Shown: positions 1-11,309, numbered from the stretch's first letter. The stretch: DNA of 21,252 bases from Elysia marginata (GCA_019649035.1 BMAT01008543.1:243830-265081), one strand, 5' to 3'. Numbers and translations are program-made. Notes: generated from the letters alone by a model not told the origin.

Positions 1-1345
1 GATTAAGATATAGAGAGAGACCAGGTGGGAATGATAAAGACACACAAAGAGATGAAGGATGAAGAAAAACTATGAGACCAATAAAAATCAAAGGAAAAAC
101 CGACGAAGATGTTTTTGAGATTATATACAATGGATAACATTAACAGTGAATGAGATAATTAGCTTGTTTCCGTTGATATGTAAAAACTTGGAACATCTTC
201 ACTGTTTGTGGTACCGCAGCATTTCCTCTTCCTATCCTCGTGTTTGGAATACTGTACAAAAATTAGTTTCTGCTAAATCATATTACAACGCAATACTGAT
301 ACAATTTCCAAACATGTAAGGGCAAAATGCGATAAAAGCGTAATCTGTTTTTTTTAAAATAATTTTAAGCATATTTTATTTTTAAATTTAGAGGATGGAC
401 TTTTCTTTAAGTACATTCTTCTCATCATATCGTGAGATCGTTTCTTTGCCCCGTATATAGCTATAATAATATTCAATGCAAGATGAAAAGGAGATATTAA
501 GCTACTTCTTTACTCTATTTATGAATGTTTATAACCATTTCATTGTTCATTAAAGACATATTTAAAACTCTAAACTGCAGCTAACATTAAAACGCTTAAT
601 CCAGATACACTCAATTATGAGCACGACTGAATTAGGAATAATGTCCATCTTTTGTTTTAGAACGTCTGCTTATAGGGGTTGAATCCCTGAATTGAGTACA
701 CCCCTCCCCCACTCTAATGTAAGGGTTGTTTTCGTCTATGGTAAGCTTACAAATCACAAGGTTCTCATTCCTGAGTTTCATAGATCAACTCTGTCCAGGA
801 CAAACAAAAAGCAGTATCTGCATTGTAAACCATAATTAGAGATACTGAATTTTGTTTGTCCACGGGAGAACCACATAATAAATGCAATTTTCTTCATAAT
901 TTGGAGAAAAAAAGATGTCTCGTATTTTTGGAAAAAGCTTTCATACCAAAACAAGAAAAATATGGTTAGGCCAGGGAAGAAAATGAAAATTGTACACCAA
1001 GAGCCTTGACTCCTTGCTCTCTTGAACTCCATCCAGTTAGGGGTTACCACGAGACACCAAAAGGCATTAGTGCCGCCTCTGAGCACGTCACCCCCATCGC
1101 CCCCTCCATGGAAACTCGGCCCTATCATCAATTTCCTGACTATCATGGTAGCAGGACTCTGACACAGGAAAATGGTCCAGCGGGCAGGTTTCCTCATTTG
1201 GCAAAAGGGCTGGGGCCAGGGCAGGCGAGGCCAGGATAGGGGCAGAAAAGTTTACTGCTCTCTGACTTGGTTATCCTGTTTTCAGTTTTACTCTGTGGCC
1301 TGCGCATGTGACAAACTGAGGAGGTCAAGGTTTTTCTAATTTTGT
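1..1345. other. AT-rich non-coding stretch with a GC-richer patch at 1010-1240
   Basis: No gene is recognised. Both strands carry frequent stops apart from two overlapping open frames, 778-1197 on minus and 1006-1239 on plus. They share the same GC-richer patch, and neither encodes a motif I recognise. Several AATAAA-like and T-run motifs occur, as expected of AT-rich sequence. There are no splice pairs bounding an open frame and no tRNA boxes. Confidence 0.5.
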
Positions 1346-1374
1346 TTGCTTTCTATGGAAGCACACTTTCAATT

Positions 1375-1520
1375 GTATCTGTCTTTCTATCTGCAGATTC
1401 TGTCGAACTATTTATCTATCGATCAATCTTTCTATCTATATTTCAGCATTAAATTTTTCTTATTTTGGTGTTTGTGTATGTTTCTGTGCATCTTTTTTTT
1501 CTGTCTATCTTACTATCATA
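1375..1520 (+). repeat. Degenerate TCTA/CTGT microsatellite
   Basis: Runs of TCTATC, CTGTC and TTTCTATC units recur with many substitutions, followed by T-rich sequence. This is an old, interrupted tetranucleotide repeat. A short open frame at 1346-1531 is the low-complexity translation of this tract (Leu, Ser, Tyr and Phe rich) and is not considered coding. Confidence 0.7.
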
Positions 1521-1698
1521 GTAATAATTAATATGCTTTGGCGAAAAGGTTAAGAAAAATTAGAAACGTAATCCTTTGCTTTGTAGAGCTTAGGTTCCCT
1601 TGACTGTTGCTTTCAAGAATATGAAAACAGAGTTTTTAAATTATTATTTGTGGCAAGTAAATGATTTAAAACTAAGATGACTGAGGTCAAGAATCCCC

Positions 1699-2098
1699 TT
1701 CTACTTTGCAAAGACTGAAAACTGTAATGCAATAGGAGAATGGAGGAAAGAATGGGAAAATAACATTTCAACAGGTGGAAGTATAATAACTAATCCAACC
1801 CAACCTCCTCCTGGCTTCACAGCCTTAAAACTTAAGAAGAAAGCACTGGGTGAGAACCAACCGACTTCGGACAAGACATGCAAAGACCGCCTATATAATG
1901 CAGAAGTGGAAACTGGAAGGCTCTCCAATGTGCCAACGATGTTGCAAGGCTTTTGAAACAACAGATCACATTGTTTTAAACTGCCCAGTAACGAAACTAG
2001 CTGGTGGATATATGACAATCCATAATGCTGAGGAAGACCTGGTAGCCTGCATCAACTTGTAAATATAATGCGGAGGTGTAGTCATACGATACTACTAC
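1699..2098 (+). pseudogene. 3' end of a non-LTR retrotransposon (RTE-like), 5'-truncated and frameshifted
   Basis: This is a relic of the C-terminal end of an endonuclease/reverse-transcriptase polyprotein, downstream of the polymerase domain. In one frame, 1741-1818 reads a W-x3-EW motif, then a variant of a DPT-like segment, ending in PPPGF. The homology continues one frame over from about 1829: LRRKHW, NRLRTRH, KW, then a zinc-knuckle-like C-x2-C-x8-H-x4-C (first Cys codon near 1931) and HIVLNCP with a GG near 2010. It stops with TAA at 2060-2062. The frame change falls between about 1819 and 1834, so the copy is dead. The 3' tail is short, contains GTCATACGA and ends in three TAC units (2090-2098), like RTE-type 3' ends. 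The motif order matches the C-terminal region of RTE/BovB-like proteins from memory; the exact clade is uncertain. The endonuclease and polymerase domains are absent, consistent with 5' truncation on insertion. Confidence 0.85.
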
Positions 2099-2201
2099 AA
2101 ATGTTTTAAAACATCATATCCACTCGTTATCTTGAATATAAAAAAGCATTTTAAAACTCCCTTCATATAAATGATACTCTTGCTCAATTGTATCCTTTGT
2201 A

Positions 2202-2380
2202 AAGGAGTTATTTGAGAAAGCGAGAGAGAAAGAGATAACGAGAGAAGGTGCGGGGGGAGGCGGAGATGAGATAGGGAGAAGGGGATAGGGCGTAATTGAA
2301 TAATAGTGGGGGCAGGGGGGGGGTGAAGTAATTAGAGAGATAGGGCCAGTTAAGAGAGAGAGATGAGAGAGAGAGAGAGA

Positions 2381-2416
<36 letters not shown>
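2202..2416 (+). repeat. GA-rich purine tract with (GA)n core and G-runs
   Basis: About 215 bases are overwhelmingly purine on the plus strand. The tract opens with imperfect GAGAAA units. G-runs follow in the middle, including five and nine G at 2308-2312 and 2315-2323. It ends in a nearly pure GA array at about 2353-2416. It can be read as an expanded, partly degenerated dinucleotide repeat. It begins about 100 bases after the retrotransposon tail. Confidence 0.9.
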
Positions 2417-2419
<3 letters not shown>

Positions 2420-3075
2420 AAAAAACTTTTTGAAAACTTAAAACATCTACAAAGTTAGTCTGAAATGTCCCAGAACAAAATTGACCAAAACTGGTGGTTT
2501 GTTTTTACAGCAGTTCCAGTTCCACTGTAACCTTGATTGCAAATTACTCTCAGCGCTCTCTTGTAGTTTTTCTTTCTATTGCTAAGACACTCTGGTAACA
2601 TTTTGGTAAAGTCTAGGGATAAACCAAAACAGAAAATGCAAAAATACACTAAATACAGACGTGCAACGCGCATTTCAGAGACATTCTTGACCGGTTCTGC
2701 AGCACGTAATCTTTACAAAATGATGGTCAGCCTTTTTTCTCGCTTTTTTTTAAACCTATTTTTCTCCGCGGCTACTGGGTAACGTAGCCAACCTGCTGCT
2801 TTGGTTGACCATTGGTCAAGGCACAATGTACCAGGGATTGTGTAACACTGCTCGACTAGAGCTTCCAGTTTACATCTTTAGGTTACTTCATGTTGTTTCC
2901 GAGAGCAGGGATAGTTTCTGGAACTGAACATTTTCTAAGATGAACATGACTTACTGCTTCTTTTTCTATCAACTCTGTTGAGTAATTATGCTATTCTAAG
3001 TGGATAATAGTAAACTTTAGAGATAATTAAACCATGGACGTATTACTTGAAACCCATTCTTATTGCAGAGTTGGG
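2420..3075. other. AT-rich non-coding stretch
   Basis: No gene is recognised. Two overlapping open frames on opposite strands (2455-2673 minus, 2579-2782 plus) show no family motif. At 2805-2819 there is a short palindrome with 7-base arms and one central base (TTGACCA T TGGTCAA), too short to assign a role. Confidence 0.5.
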
Positions 3076-3150
3076 AAGAAAGAGATAGATGGATAAATAG
3101 ATAGACAGAGAGATAAGAGAGCGAGAGAGATGAGAGAGAGATAGATATGA
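3076..3150 (+). repeat. Interrupted GATA/GA microsatellite
   Basis: Imperfect GATA, GACA and GAGA units run from 3076 to 3150 and are purine-biased on the plus strand. The minus-strand open frame across it (3017-3199) is a Ser/Leu-rich translation of the repeat. Confidence 0.8.
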
Positions 3151-3159
3151 CATATTCTT

Positions 3160-4840
3160 GATCAGTTGATCTTGAAAAGTAAAAAAAAAAACAATTCAAT
3201 TTCCTCTATCAGCTAGCCACTGTCATCTCTACTAGATCCCATTTCTTATCCTTCTGCCTTACACAAAAGCATCGCAGTTATACACGAAAGGGCACAGTTA
3301 ATTTCTGGAGGATAAAACCTTAACCCCCTCCCTGTTCTCTCGTGGGCGCGCTGCAGGAGCGTCGCTATCCCTCTAACGCTAACCCTTGTAATTAACCCCC
3401 AGCAATTATTAATGTGAAAACTCTCTCAACTTGTCTTCTTTAAGCGCGCAACAAAGAAAACAAAATGTTAAAAAAATCCACAGACATTGGCTGTAATTCA
3501 TTGCTTGACAGTGTCCGTAAACGATTTTTAAATCGCCTAAGCTGTTAAAAGGAATTTACCTCCAACTGATTTTGACGACATTTTCCAAGGCCGTGGCCAG
3601 CCCAGCATTTCTTTCATTTGCAGACAAGTTTATCTTGATATTTGAAAGACCTCTACTTAGCTCCAATGTGGCTACAGAGATTCAGGGAGAGTGAATCACA
3701 GGCCTGGGACGGTGTATACTTTATGACACTGCCATGCTAGCTCCATAGTCAGCTAAACCAAAGGCTAAATAAACCCCAGCAGGTCTGGATCTCCTAGCCT
3801 CTTCTGGGCACTGAGCAGCGGGCAAGGGCTAACCCAGGTCATCGCTGGCTGCTACACTGTAGTTAGTCACTGCTGTCACCAGATTTAAGTGGCGTGTCAC
3901 GGACCCACAGAGGACATACAGGCTGGAGCTACAAATTAATGTAGATAGAAACAATGGTCACAACATCTAATCTAGAACCTGAGCTGTGGACGCTGCCGAG
4001 CGTGGAAGAGTAATAGGTGATGTCTCACTCACGCTGGCGTTAAGGTTAATTCTCGAGCCAGAGCGTCTCTGTTACATTGTCTTAATCCTTTTATCTCCGA
4101 GGGCATATTAGAGGAAAGAAAAAGAACCGAGAAAATAATAATACAAAGTTGTTTGTCAAAGTTGTGTCCTAGGAATATGAAAATCTTCAAAGATATACTG
4201 CGGTAGGACAATGGACAGGGGAATGTTGTTACTCAAATCAAATGAAAGTTTTAAACAGTTTTTCTTTGGTAAGATAAAAACCAAAACCACACTTTTTGCA
4301 AACTGAAAATTAATTTCACTTTAATGTGTAAACAGCCTACATAATAATTATTGAGTAGCATGAATATATTGACAAACGCAGCCCTTTTCATGATTTATTC
4401 TATGAAATGAGAAAACAGTTTTAACCAGAACTGCAACAGTTATGTAAAAGAGAGAAAGGTAACATTTTGTATTAGAAATTTTACTTAACTGATAGTCATC
4501 ACCAAAACATATTATAGATTGGTCGAGTTCAGACTTTGCCGTTTCCTTGTGAATCACACATGGTTGTTTTCTCGTGGAGGTTGTTGGCAAAAAGAGATGA
4601 AATAAGTAAAACAATTTAGCTGAAACCAAACTGTAGTGCTTTTCTGTTTATTTGGCTTTCATAGCCTTATTTAGATAGGCTATTGGAGGTTAATTCTTTT
4701 AGCTCCTATCAACAATAAAAATTATAAGGCTTTTTAAAGCAATAAAACGACAGTCTCATAAACAGGCCCATAGCAATTTACATATCTGAAAAGTGGAGTA
4801 CAGAGGCACCAGAAGCACTTAATTAAACTTTTTTTTTCTT
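3160..4840. other. Non-coding stretch with a GC-richer segment at about 3590-3960
   Basis: No gene is recognised. The 3590-3960 segment is less AT-rich than its surroundings, but all three plus frames that I translated in part hit stops within short distances. A minus-strand open frame at 4348-4629 has no recognisable domain. Apart from homopolymer runs and AATAAA-like motifs, nothing else is supported. Confidence 0.45.
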
Positions 4841-4867
4841 TGTACGGAGCTCAGCTAGCTACGTACA
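4841..4867. repeat. Near-palindrome able to form a hairpin
   Basis: The arms TGTACG and CGTACA pair. After one mismatch, AGCT/AGCT adds four more pairs, leaving a loop of five bases. It sits beside a T-run and an AATTAA motif. This is a visible symmetry of 27 bases with no assigned function. Confidence 0.6.
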
Positions 4868-4869
4868 TG

Positions 4870-5500
4870 AGGATTTTGCAGGCGTCAAATATCTTGAGGC
4901 TACACAGACACGGGCTGTTATTTCTCCATTAATCTCGATGAGTAAACAATTTTGGGTCATAAACATTTAAAATGATTGAGATAACAGCCTTGCTGTGGGG
5001 CTGTGGAGTCTGCACTAAAGGCATAGGCTTATAATCTCAGTTGATCCTAAGTGGTTTTTAATACAATAGAATAACAGAAATACCCTATTAGTTTATTCAC
5101 TACAAGTATACTTCATTTTACAATTTTGTGCGGTTTACCTGTTATGTGGTAAGCTAAGAGCTATATCTCTGAAGAACTCGACATAAAGGGTACACTAAAT
5201 TGTACTTTTACTAGTCTAATCTTAGTAGTTGATTTATATGCAAAATGCTGTCCACTTGCCCTTAAATTTTTTTGTTGTTGTCTTTTTTACATAAAAGACT
5301 TCCACCCGCTTATTTTTTTCAAAGATTGGCATTGAATATATGACCAAATCAAGTTGGCACTTCAATCATGATCTTATCATTAAAATAGAAGGCCTATCTG
5401 CCCCCATCCCCCATAACAAAACCAAAACAAAACAACAAGAAAAAAAAACGAGAAAAAAAACCCACAAACAAATGAATGCAAAGGGCAGAAACGTAAAGAA
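4870..5500. other. AT-rich non-coding stretch
   Basis: No gene is recognised. GGCTGTTAT near 4914 and ATAACAGCC near 4981 form a 9-base inverted repeat about 60 bases apart, not extended further. A-run and C-run sequence at 5400-5470 leads into the GC-rich patch that follows. Confidence 0.45.
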
Positions 5501-5509
5501 GGTATAACC

Positions 5510-5740
5510 ACTGCGCCGTGAGAATTGGCTAAAGGTGAGAACTGGGCAAAGATCGAGGCTCCCCCGCGGTCATCACTAGATCTATCCTCGCCCCCCGAGG
5601 CCAGGCTTAACACCGTGTCACCGACCACTTCAGGTACGCTGGCAAGGTGTTTTATTGCTGGTCCTTTCTCCTCCCGCCGGCCGGCGCTGCCCGGCTTGAC
5701 CCCCCTGCCTTGGGCTGACTAGACTGGACCACTTGAGCAA
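5510..5740. other. GC-rich, CpG-dense patch
   Basis: About fifteen CpG dinucleotides fall within roughly 200 bases, in a window where CpG is otherwise sparse. A perfect 12-base GC palindrome lies at 5675-5686. A 65-codon plus-strand frame (5525-5722) crosses the patch without any motif I know, and a minus-strand frame overlaps it. It could be a small CpG island, an undecayed transposon piece, or an exon of unknown frame; the sequence does not decide. Confidence 0.5.
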
Positions 5741-5744
5741 TTAT

Positions 5745-7220
5745 TATTGTGGCCAAGCCACTTCAATCTCTTTCCCCGGACTCTTGGTGTGTGCTCTTCA
5801 GGTGAACGCTTCCAGTTCAATCCTTTTCTTTGGGACGGGACGTCTCGTTTAGACGGTTTAGCGAAGGGAAAGTTCCTTACTGTAACTGTTTCCGTATGCG
5901 CAAGTACAGTTTTCTTTTTGAAACAGGTCTGACCTTTGTCTGCACGAAGTAAAAAGGTTGCTCTTTGCAGTGTCCTTGATATATGACATCTTGCATGGAA
6001 CTTAAACTGGGAGGCATTATATTAAGAGAGCAGGAACTTGATGAGGAAAAAACGCGGACTTTTATTTATTACTTACTGTCTAAAGAAGTCTTTATGTGAA
6101 AAGCTCAAGAAAAAATGCCAAATTGATTGAATGCTTTAAATAGGTCGGCGTGAGAAACGTGAAATTAGACTCTACAAAAAGCAAGGAGCCACTCATGATC
6201 AAGACCCAACCCTGTTTTGGTTACCATGTTAAGAACTCAATCTTGGAAGAAATCGACATGAAGAGTTTACGCTATTTACGAACTTGATAATAACTTTAGC
6301 ATAGAAAATATTGTTCTAATAAAAGCCTCCGTTATGAATTACACATTCGTTCGCTTTTGTTTGTACCTCCTCATTTCAATGAAATTATTTTTTTCTTTAT
6401 AGGCTCGACAGTTCTGTGCGGACCTAAACACCTCCCCCCTCACACACACACACCTTTCTTCAAATGTTTTTACTACGTTTTAAAGGTGTTATTAGAGCTT
6501 TACAAATGACAAAGAAATGTATACTGTTTGCATCAGTTTATCTTTTAGTATCAAATGTTAGATTTCAAACATCTCTGTCCTTTTTCTCATCATCATCATC
6601 TGTAGACCTGGTCTTAAGCTACACGCCACGTATTTTATCACGCATTTGACTTCTTAGAAAAAAAATCAAACAAGGTTTTATAGAAATAATAGAAAGCTGA
6701 AAAATTCCCCGCCATCACACATTAAAATAAACAGGAAAATTAGTCTCACAGAGTAGTTGACTGGGTTGTAAAAGAGAGTTATCCCCAGAAGCCTGGGACA
6801 TGCTATGTAGTATGTACCCCGCTGGGAAGACAAGCGGATTACAATGTTGGAGTGCTCATGAAAAAAAAGACTCATCTTAGTCTCATAATCTTCACTGTCA
6901 TTTTACGGGAACTGGGGGCCAAGGCCAGCGCTGTTTGCGAGAGCGTCAATTGACACGAGAATTGAGAATGAGCTTGGGTGCAGTAGTAGAGTCCAACATT
7001 CCTCTACAATTAAATTTGGGTCTAGATCTAGCACGCTTAAGAAGTTCTTTTGGATTCTGGTAAAACAATGTTCTTCTATCTAGGAGACTTCTTCCTCACA
7101 CGTGACAAACTGTGACAAATCAATGTACATAAATTTCAATAAACTTACTTTTCTACCTTGCTCCCTTTCTGCTTGTATTTTTTTTACTGTCTTTGTTTAG
7201 GTCACGCTTTTTTTTATCTA
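5745..7220. other. AT-rich non-coding stretch
   Basis: No gene is recognised. It holds a (CA)6 run at 6441-6453, an ATC4-like run at about 6586-6601 and several short open frames without motifs (5747-5932, 6464-6649 plus, 6678-6875 minus). A TAGATCTAG motif lies near 7023. Confidence 0.45.
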
Positions 7221-7227
7221 CGTGTGT

Positions 7228-7380
7228 GGTAACGTAGTCCAGTGGAAGACGGATGGCTTTCGGACAAGAGAGATCTAGGGTTTGAGCCTAAGCTTGGCAG
7301 GTCTGCGTTTAGTCCTTGCGAACGACTCTACATATCTTTTCATCGCCTTTCTCAGACTTTAATTGAGTTTCCAGCTAAGG
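7228..7380 (+). mobile_element. tRNA-derived SINE with hairpin-like tail domain
   Basis: The head carries an 11-base match to a Pol III A box (TAGTCCAGTGG, 7235-7245) and a B-box-like GGTTTGAGCCT (7279-7289). They are 44 bases apart, the spacing of a tRNA. A TAGG/CCTA stem closes the T-arm-like loop. The acceptor ends do not pair, so this is not a functional tRNA. About 60 bases downstream is CTCAG, then about nine bases, then TGAG (7351-7367), followed by CCAGCT. The element at 16721 has a similar tail. SINEs are non-autonomous retroposons transcribed from these internal boxes. The 3' boundary and target-site duplications were not resolved. Confidence 0.65.
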
Positions 7381-10350
7381 TTGGTATGTCAGTATACTAA
7401 AGTGATGTGCTTTACTGTTGCTTCTCTTTGAGTTTACAGGGCAATTACGTTGGAATTGCCACGAGGGGCGATCCGCTTAAAGTATTCTAATGTATTAGAC
7501 ATTTTGTAAAAACAAAAAAACGCTCTTTACTTCTATTTTACGTACGAGACAGTTATTATAGCAGAAAAGTCAATGGCCTAAGATGCTTTGTTGGTATTAG
7601 TATTTTTTCTTAAACTACTTCAAGTACAACAATACTTTCATATCGACTATTTTTACACAAAATTCTGTTACGTTTTGCATTACAATTATGAAAACCTGTT
7701 AACGTACTGATACCAAGGAAAATCAGGGAGAAGTCAGGATTTTTACTTATATTTACTGACTTTTGAAAAAAAAAATCGTAAAGTGCATTTCATAAATTTA
7801 TTTAGATTTTTCAAGATCCTAATTCTATCTTTTCTCCATCCCGATAAATTATCTTCTCAAGTGAAGTAAAAAAGTTTTATTATTTAGAAAAATCTTGTTT
7901 TTAACAGATTCACTTCTAAATCAAAACTAGTCCAAACTTCTTATGGACGATTTACCCTAGTTGGCTCACCAATGTTTTCTGTGGTTACACGAAGCGAAAA
8001 CTTTTTGTATACGGTACAAAGAACTACGACTACACCGAAAAAAAAATGAAACAAAAGTAGATAAGGCACAACGGCAAATGAAGTGAAAATGCGTTGATGT
8101 TATTTATAGACATCTAACAACAAACATAACAGCAGGAACCTACTTTATAGGTCAAGTCGCTTTGTCGAAGATTTCTATCGGTATCAAACTATGGAGTACA
8201 ATAGTTCTCTATTTGTAACAAAGTAGAAATTAAGAAATACTCAGAGAAGCGGATTTTCCTTATATTGTATATGAAGATATAGAGGCAAACCGGTTAATGA
8301 TGACTGTTGGAGCGGGACTAAAACTATGGTTTAAGCACAAGCGGACTAGCTTTAGTCTGTTTATTATTCAATTATGGTTAATAATATTTTCAAGCATACA
8401 ACCAAAATATTATTTATGTTTAGTTTTAAGGTCATAATGAACATCATGATCAGATTCTGGTTCGATGAACAAGATTTGTAATTTAATTTTTGCAAAGGTT
8501 CAGGAAAGGACCTTTTGTCTCAGATTTTAATTACGAACGCGTCTGTTACAGCATCATAATTATCTCCCTTTCATGTATTTATATAATTTGGTTCTGTGTG
8601 AGTAACCAGAAAATAATTGTTCGGATTTTGCCTTTGTAACCACTATAGGATGGAAGTGAAACTAATTATACAACTTTAACACCTTTATTTTGATCAAGGT
8701 TAAAACGGAAGAAAACTCTGAACGTTTCAGTGTACAAGAGGGTGCAAAAAGAAAAGAAAATAAAAAACATATGACGCAGATGCTGTGAAGCCACAATTCT
8801 AGCTCTAATCGGATCACGGCTGAGGTTTTTTTCTTCCACCTGCGGCCTCAAAATCTTCTTTCTGAGAAGTTCTTGACTGTTGTTTCCTGACAATCGGGAA
8901 AACGAGCATTGTATTTCTTGACCAAACTTAATGTATTTTTTAAAGGCCAATAACAATTCTAAATACTGACAAATAAACGTTTACCAATTTCTATGCAATT
9001 GTTGATTGTGACTGTTTACATCAAATGTACCTATGGTTGTAGTCTTCTTCTCCGCTGTTTATTTTAGCAAGATTCATGCGAGCTCTACAAATCTTTGTAT
9101 ATTAAAAGCAGCTGTGAGAATGAAACTGGCTGAGAAGAAGCATAAATGCCTCCCTCGCGGCTCTGTAAAGACTTCTGTAAACAATGCATTCAATGCCACT
9201 TTGGGTTATGGATAGTTTGCAGTTAAAAACCACATAACTTTTTTTCTCTCATATGGCTCATTAAATTAGTTAGGATAATGATAATTTATAAATGATACAA
9301 GAAAAATTGAGTTTTAACTTGTTACTAAGCTGATATATTGAAAAAATTTGTGTAGTAATTGTCTGATAGCTAGCTTTTATGTGCATCCAAAGTTTAGACA
9401 TTATTTCCACCCGTCCCTACTTTGCCTGTCCCAAGAACGAGATAGAATGTTCTCCCTTGGATTATCACATCTCATATTACCGAAATGTAAGAAATTTACC
9501 ATGACCTTGATTTTACAACTGGGCACATTGTATGAAACAGAGAAGGCAATCCTGTGCTCTGCTTTGAGTATGGTCTTGTTTCGTACATGTTCCTGATATC
9601 CCAGACATGCGGGCGTGCTGCTGGAACTTTGTTCAGTCAGTTAACGTTAAGGCTGATTATAAGAATGTATTTTGCCGTCTATTCTTTTTTTAATAAAAAG
9701 GTTAAAAAATAAGAAGGAAGTAAAGAGCAGTATAGAGTCATGCTAACACTGAGATCATCGCGATAATAATATCCAGTTTACATAAGCACAGAGTGTAATT
9801 GCCTACAATTAATTCAAAGACTCCCCTATTTGTATGTAGGGCCTACTATTTACATAGGTGACACCACGTAGGCGTATTCGCCACCGCAGCAGAACGTACC
9901 AAACACTAACCAGAGACCCCCTAACAACTCTGACATACTGTAGGGAATTCTCTGTTCTGATCCCCACCCAAGCCCAAAGCAATTCTGCAGCTGCTGCAAC
10001 AAACCCCAGGCAAATAAATAAAGCTTAAGATGTAATTCCATGATAACCTTTGGGGACAAACTTAGGAGACATACACCACAGAAGATCACCGGCTTCAATG
10101 CTCTCACGAGCGGCTTTAGCCTGACTTACGGGCGGATAACGAAGATTTCTGGCACCGAGAATACACGAGAGGGAGGATTTCATCTAGACTGGACTCCAAG
10201 CTCTCCTCATTCTCTGGTGTCTCCTAAGTTGTATAAAACATTGAAACTGTGTATTATAGTTGTGACTGGTACTCGAAGCAGTTCAACGTCTCCTAATCTT
10301 AATGTTGATGTTTAATTGTTTATGCAGAGATGCCAACGTATATTATGATT

Positions 10351-10374
10351 TTAATAATAATAATAATAATAATA
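10351..10374 (+). repeat. (TAA)8 microsatellite
   Basis: About eight uninterrupted TAA/AAT units, followed by T-rich sequence. Confidence 0.9.
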
Positions 10375-10490
10375 AGTTATTTTTTTATTTTTTTTTTAGA
10401 GGGAATCGTAGACAATGAGGAGGCGCACACACAAATTAATATAAGACAAAATATAGTCGTATGCAGACCTTGGGAAAGGTGTTTGTGTTT

Positions 10491-10523
10491 GGGGGGTTGG
10501 AAAGGACGGAAGGGGGGGAGGGG
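10491..10523 (+). other. G-run cluster with G-quadruplex potential
   Basis: Runs of six, two, two, two, seven and four G lie within 33 bases, the last two runs separated by a single A. The spacing is compatible with a G-quadruplex in the plus strand. Formation is not shown by sequence alone. Confidence 0.5.
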
Positions 10524-11256
10524 TTAACGACAAATCCCAGGCATTTCATATTGTGTTTCAGAGAGATAACCAACCCCCTGGGCAGACAGAGAGACACAAT
10601 GGAACCCTGGCATGGTGCCGTATCATCTCAGGTCGCATTCCTCCCGTCTCAGAACCTTATCAAGGGCATGGCCGGCCCCTGGCCTATTGTCTTGCGAATG
10701 AAAAGAATGAAAGAGCGGACCGGGTCCTGATTTGAGGACTCTAGCTAGATTATTCATAGAAGTAAGGCCACCAATATCTACAGGCAGTAATGATGAAGTC
10801 TCGCCTACACAGCAATCTTGCTTTGCTAGATATTAATTAAAGCTCCTCCGTGCAAGATTTCAGGGAAGCTAAGGGGACTAAAACAGTTTTATGATTTATT
10901 TAGCGTATTGTCACCAAACCATAATTATTCCTCGAATCTAATGTGGTGACAGCACTCAATATGTATGAAACAAAGGTTTCTTTTTATTTCATAATTTTAT
11001 TTTGGCTTTACTTGTTCTTAAGTTCTTTCTTTTTAAGTATTTTATGACAAAATTGATTGAAACATTTTTTTCCAAAACAAACACCAGACTTACCATATTG
11101 CGGCTATAGTGATTTTTCCAGAATTCTAAAGAACTTTACTATGTAACGATTCTTAGGACAAGGTACCCTTTGTAAAGTGAATTTTAAATTATATAGAGGA
11201 CAAACTAAAGACTCAACCAACATATGATCAGACATAAAAACGGCTTCAGACTCTTT

Positions 11257-11260
<4 letters not shown>

Positions 11261-11304
<44 letters not shown>
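11261..11304 (+). repeat. (AG)22 microsatellite
   Basis: A pure AG array of 44 bases. The minus-strand open frame through it (11104-11343) begins with a Ser-Leu repeat that is merely the translation of this array. Confidence 0.97.
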
Positions 11305-11306
<2 letters not shown>

Positions 11307-11309
11307 AAA

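Larger units (their letters stand above)
7381..11255. other. Long AT-rich non-coding stretch
   Basis: No complete gene is recognised over nearly 4 kb. A hairpin (GGCAATT/AATTGCC, 7440-7460) follows the SINE. Minus-strand frame 8666-8956 (96 codons) and frames near 9850-10315 on both strands carry no motif I can name. (TAA)n lies at 10351-10374. G-runs lie at 10491-10523. GC content rises at 10040-10740. Candidate splice-bounded segments at 7970-8029 and 10130-10223 (minus) are treated as findings. Confidence 0.45.

Noticed and set aside
778-1239. Overlapping open frames on both strands in the GC-richer patch
   Set aside because: No domain, no splice context and mutual overlap; composition alone explains the length.
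2771-2790. TACTGGGTAACG resembling the SINE tail
   Set aside because: No paired CCCAG arm or tRNA-like head upstream; too short.
5500-5520. A-box-like GGCGCAGTGGTTA on the minus strand
   Set aside because: No B box within tRNA-like distance downstream.
8666-8956. 96-codon minus frame with mixed composition
   Set aside because: No recognised family. A splice acceptor and weak donor inside it leave two frames open, so the signal is not specific.
11104-11300. Exon after the (CT)n acceptor-like tract on minus, ending at the GTAAGT near 11094
   Set aside because: The open frame stops before the donor, and the other frames stop early.
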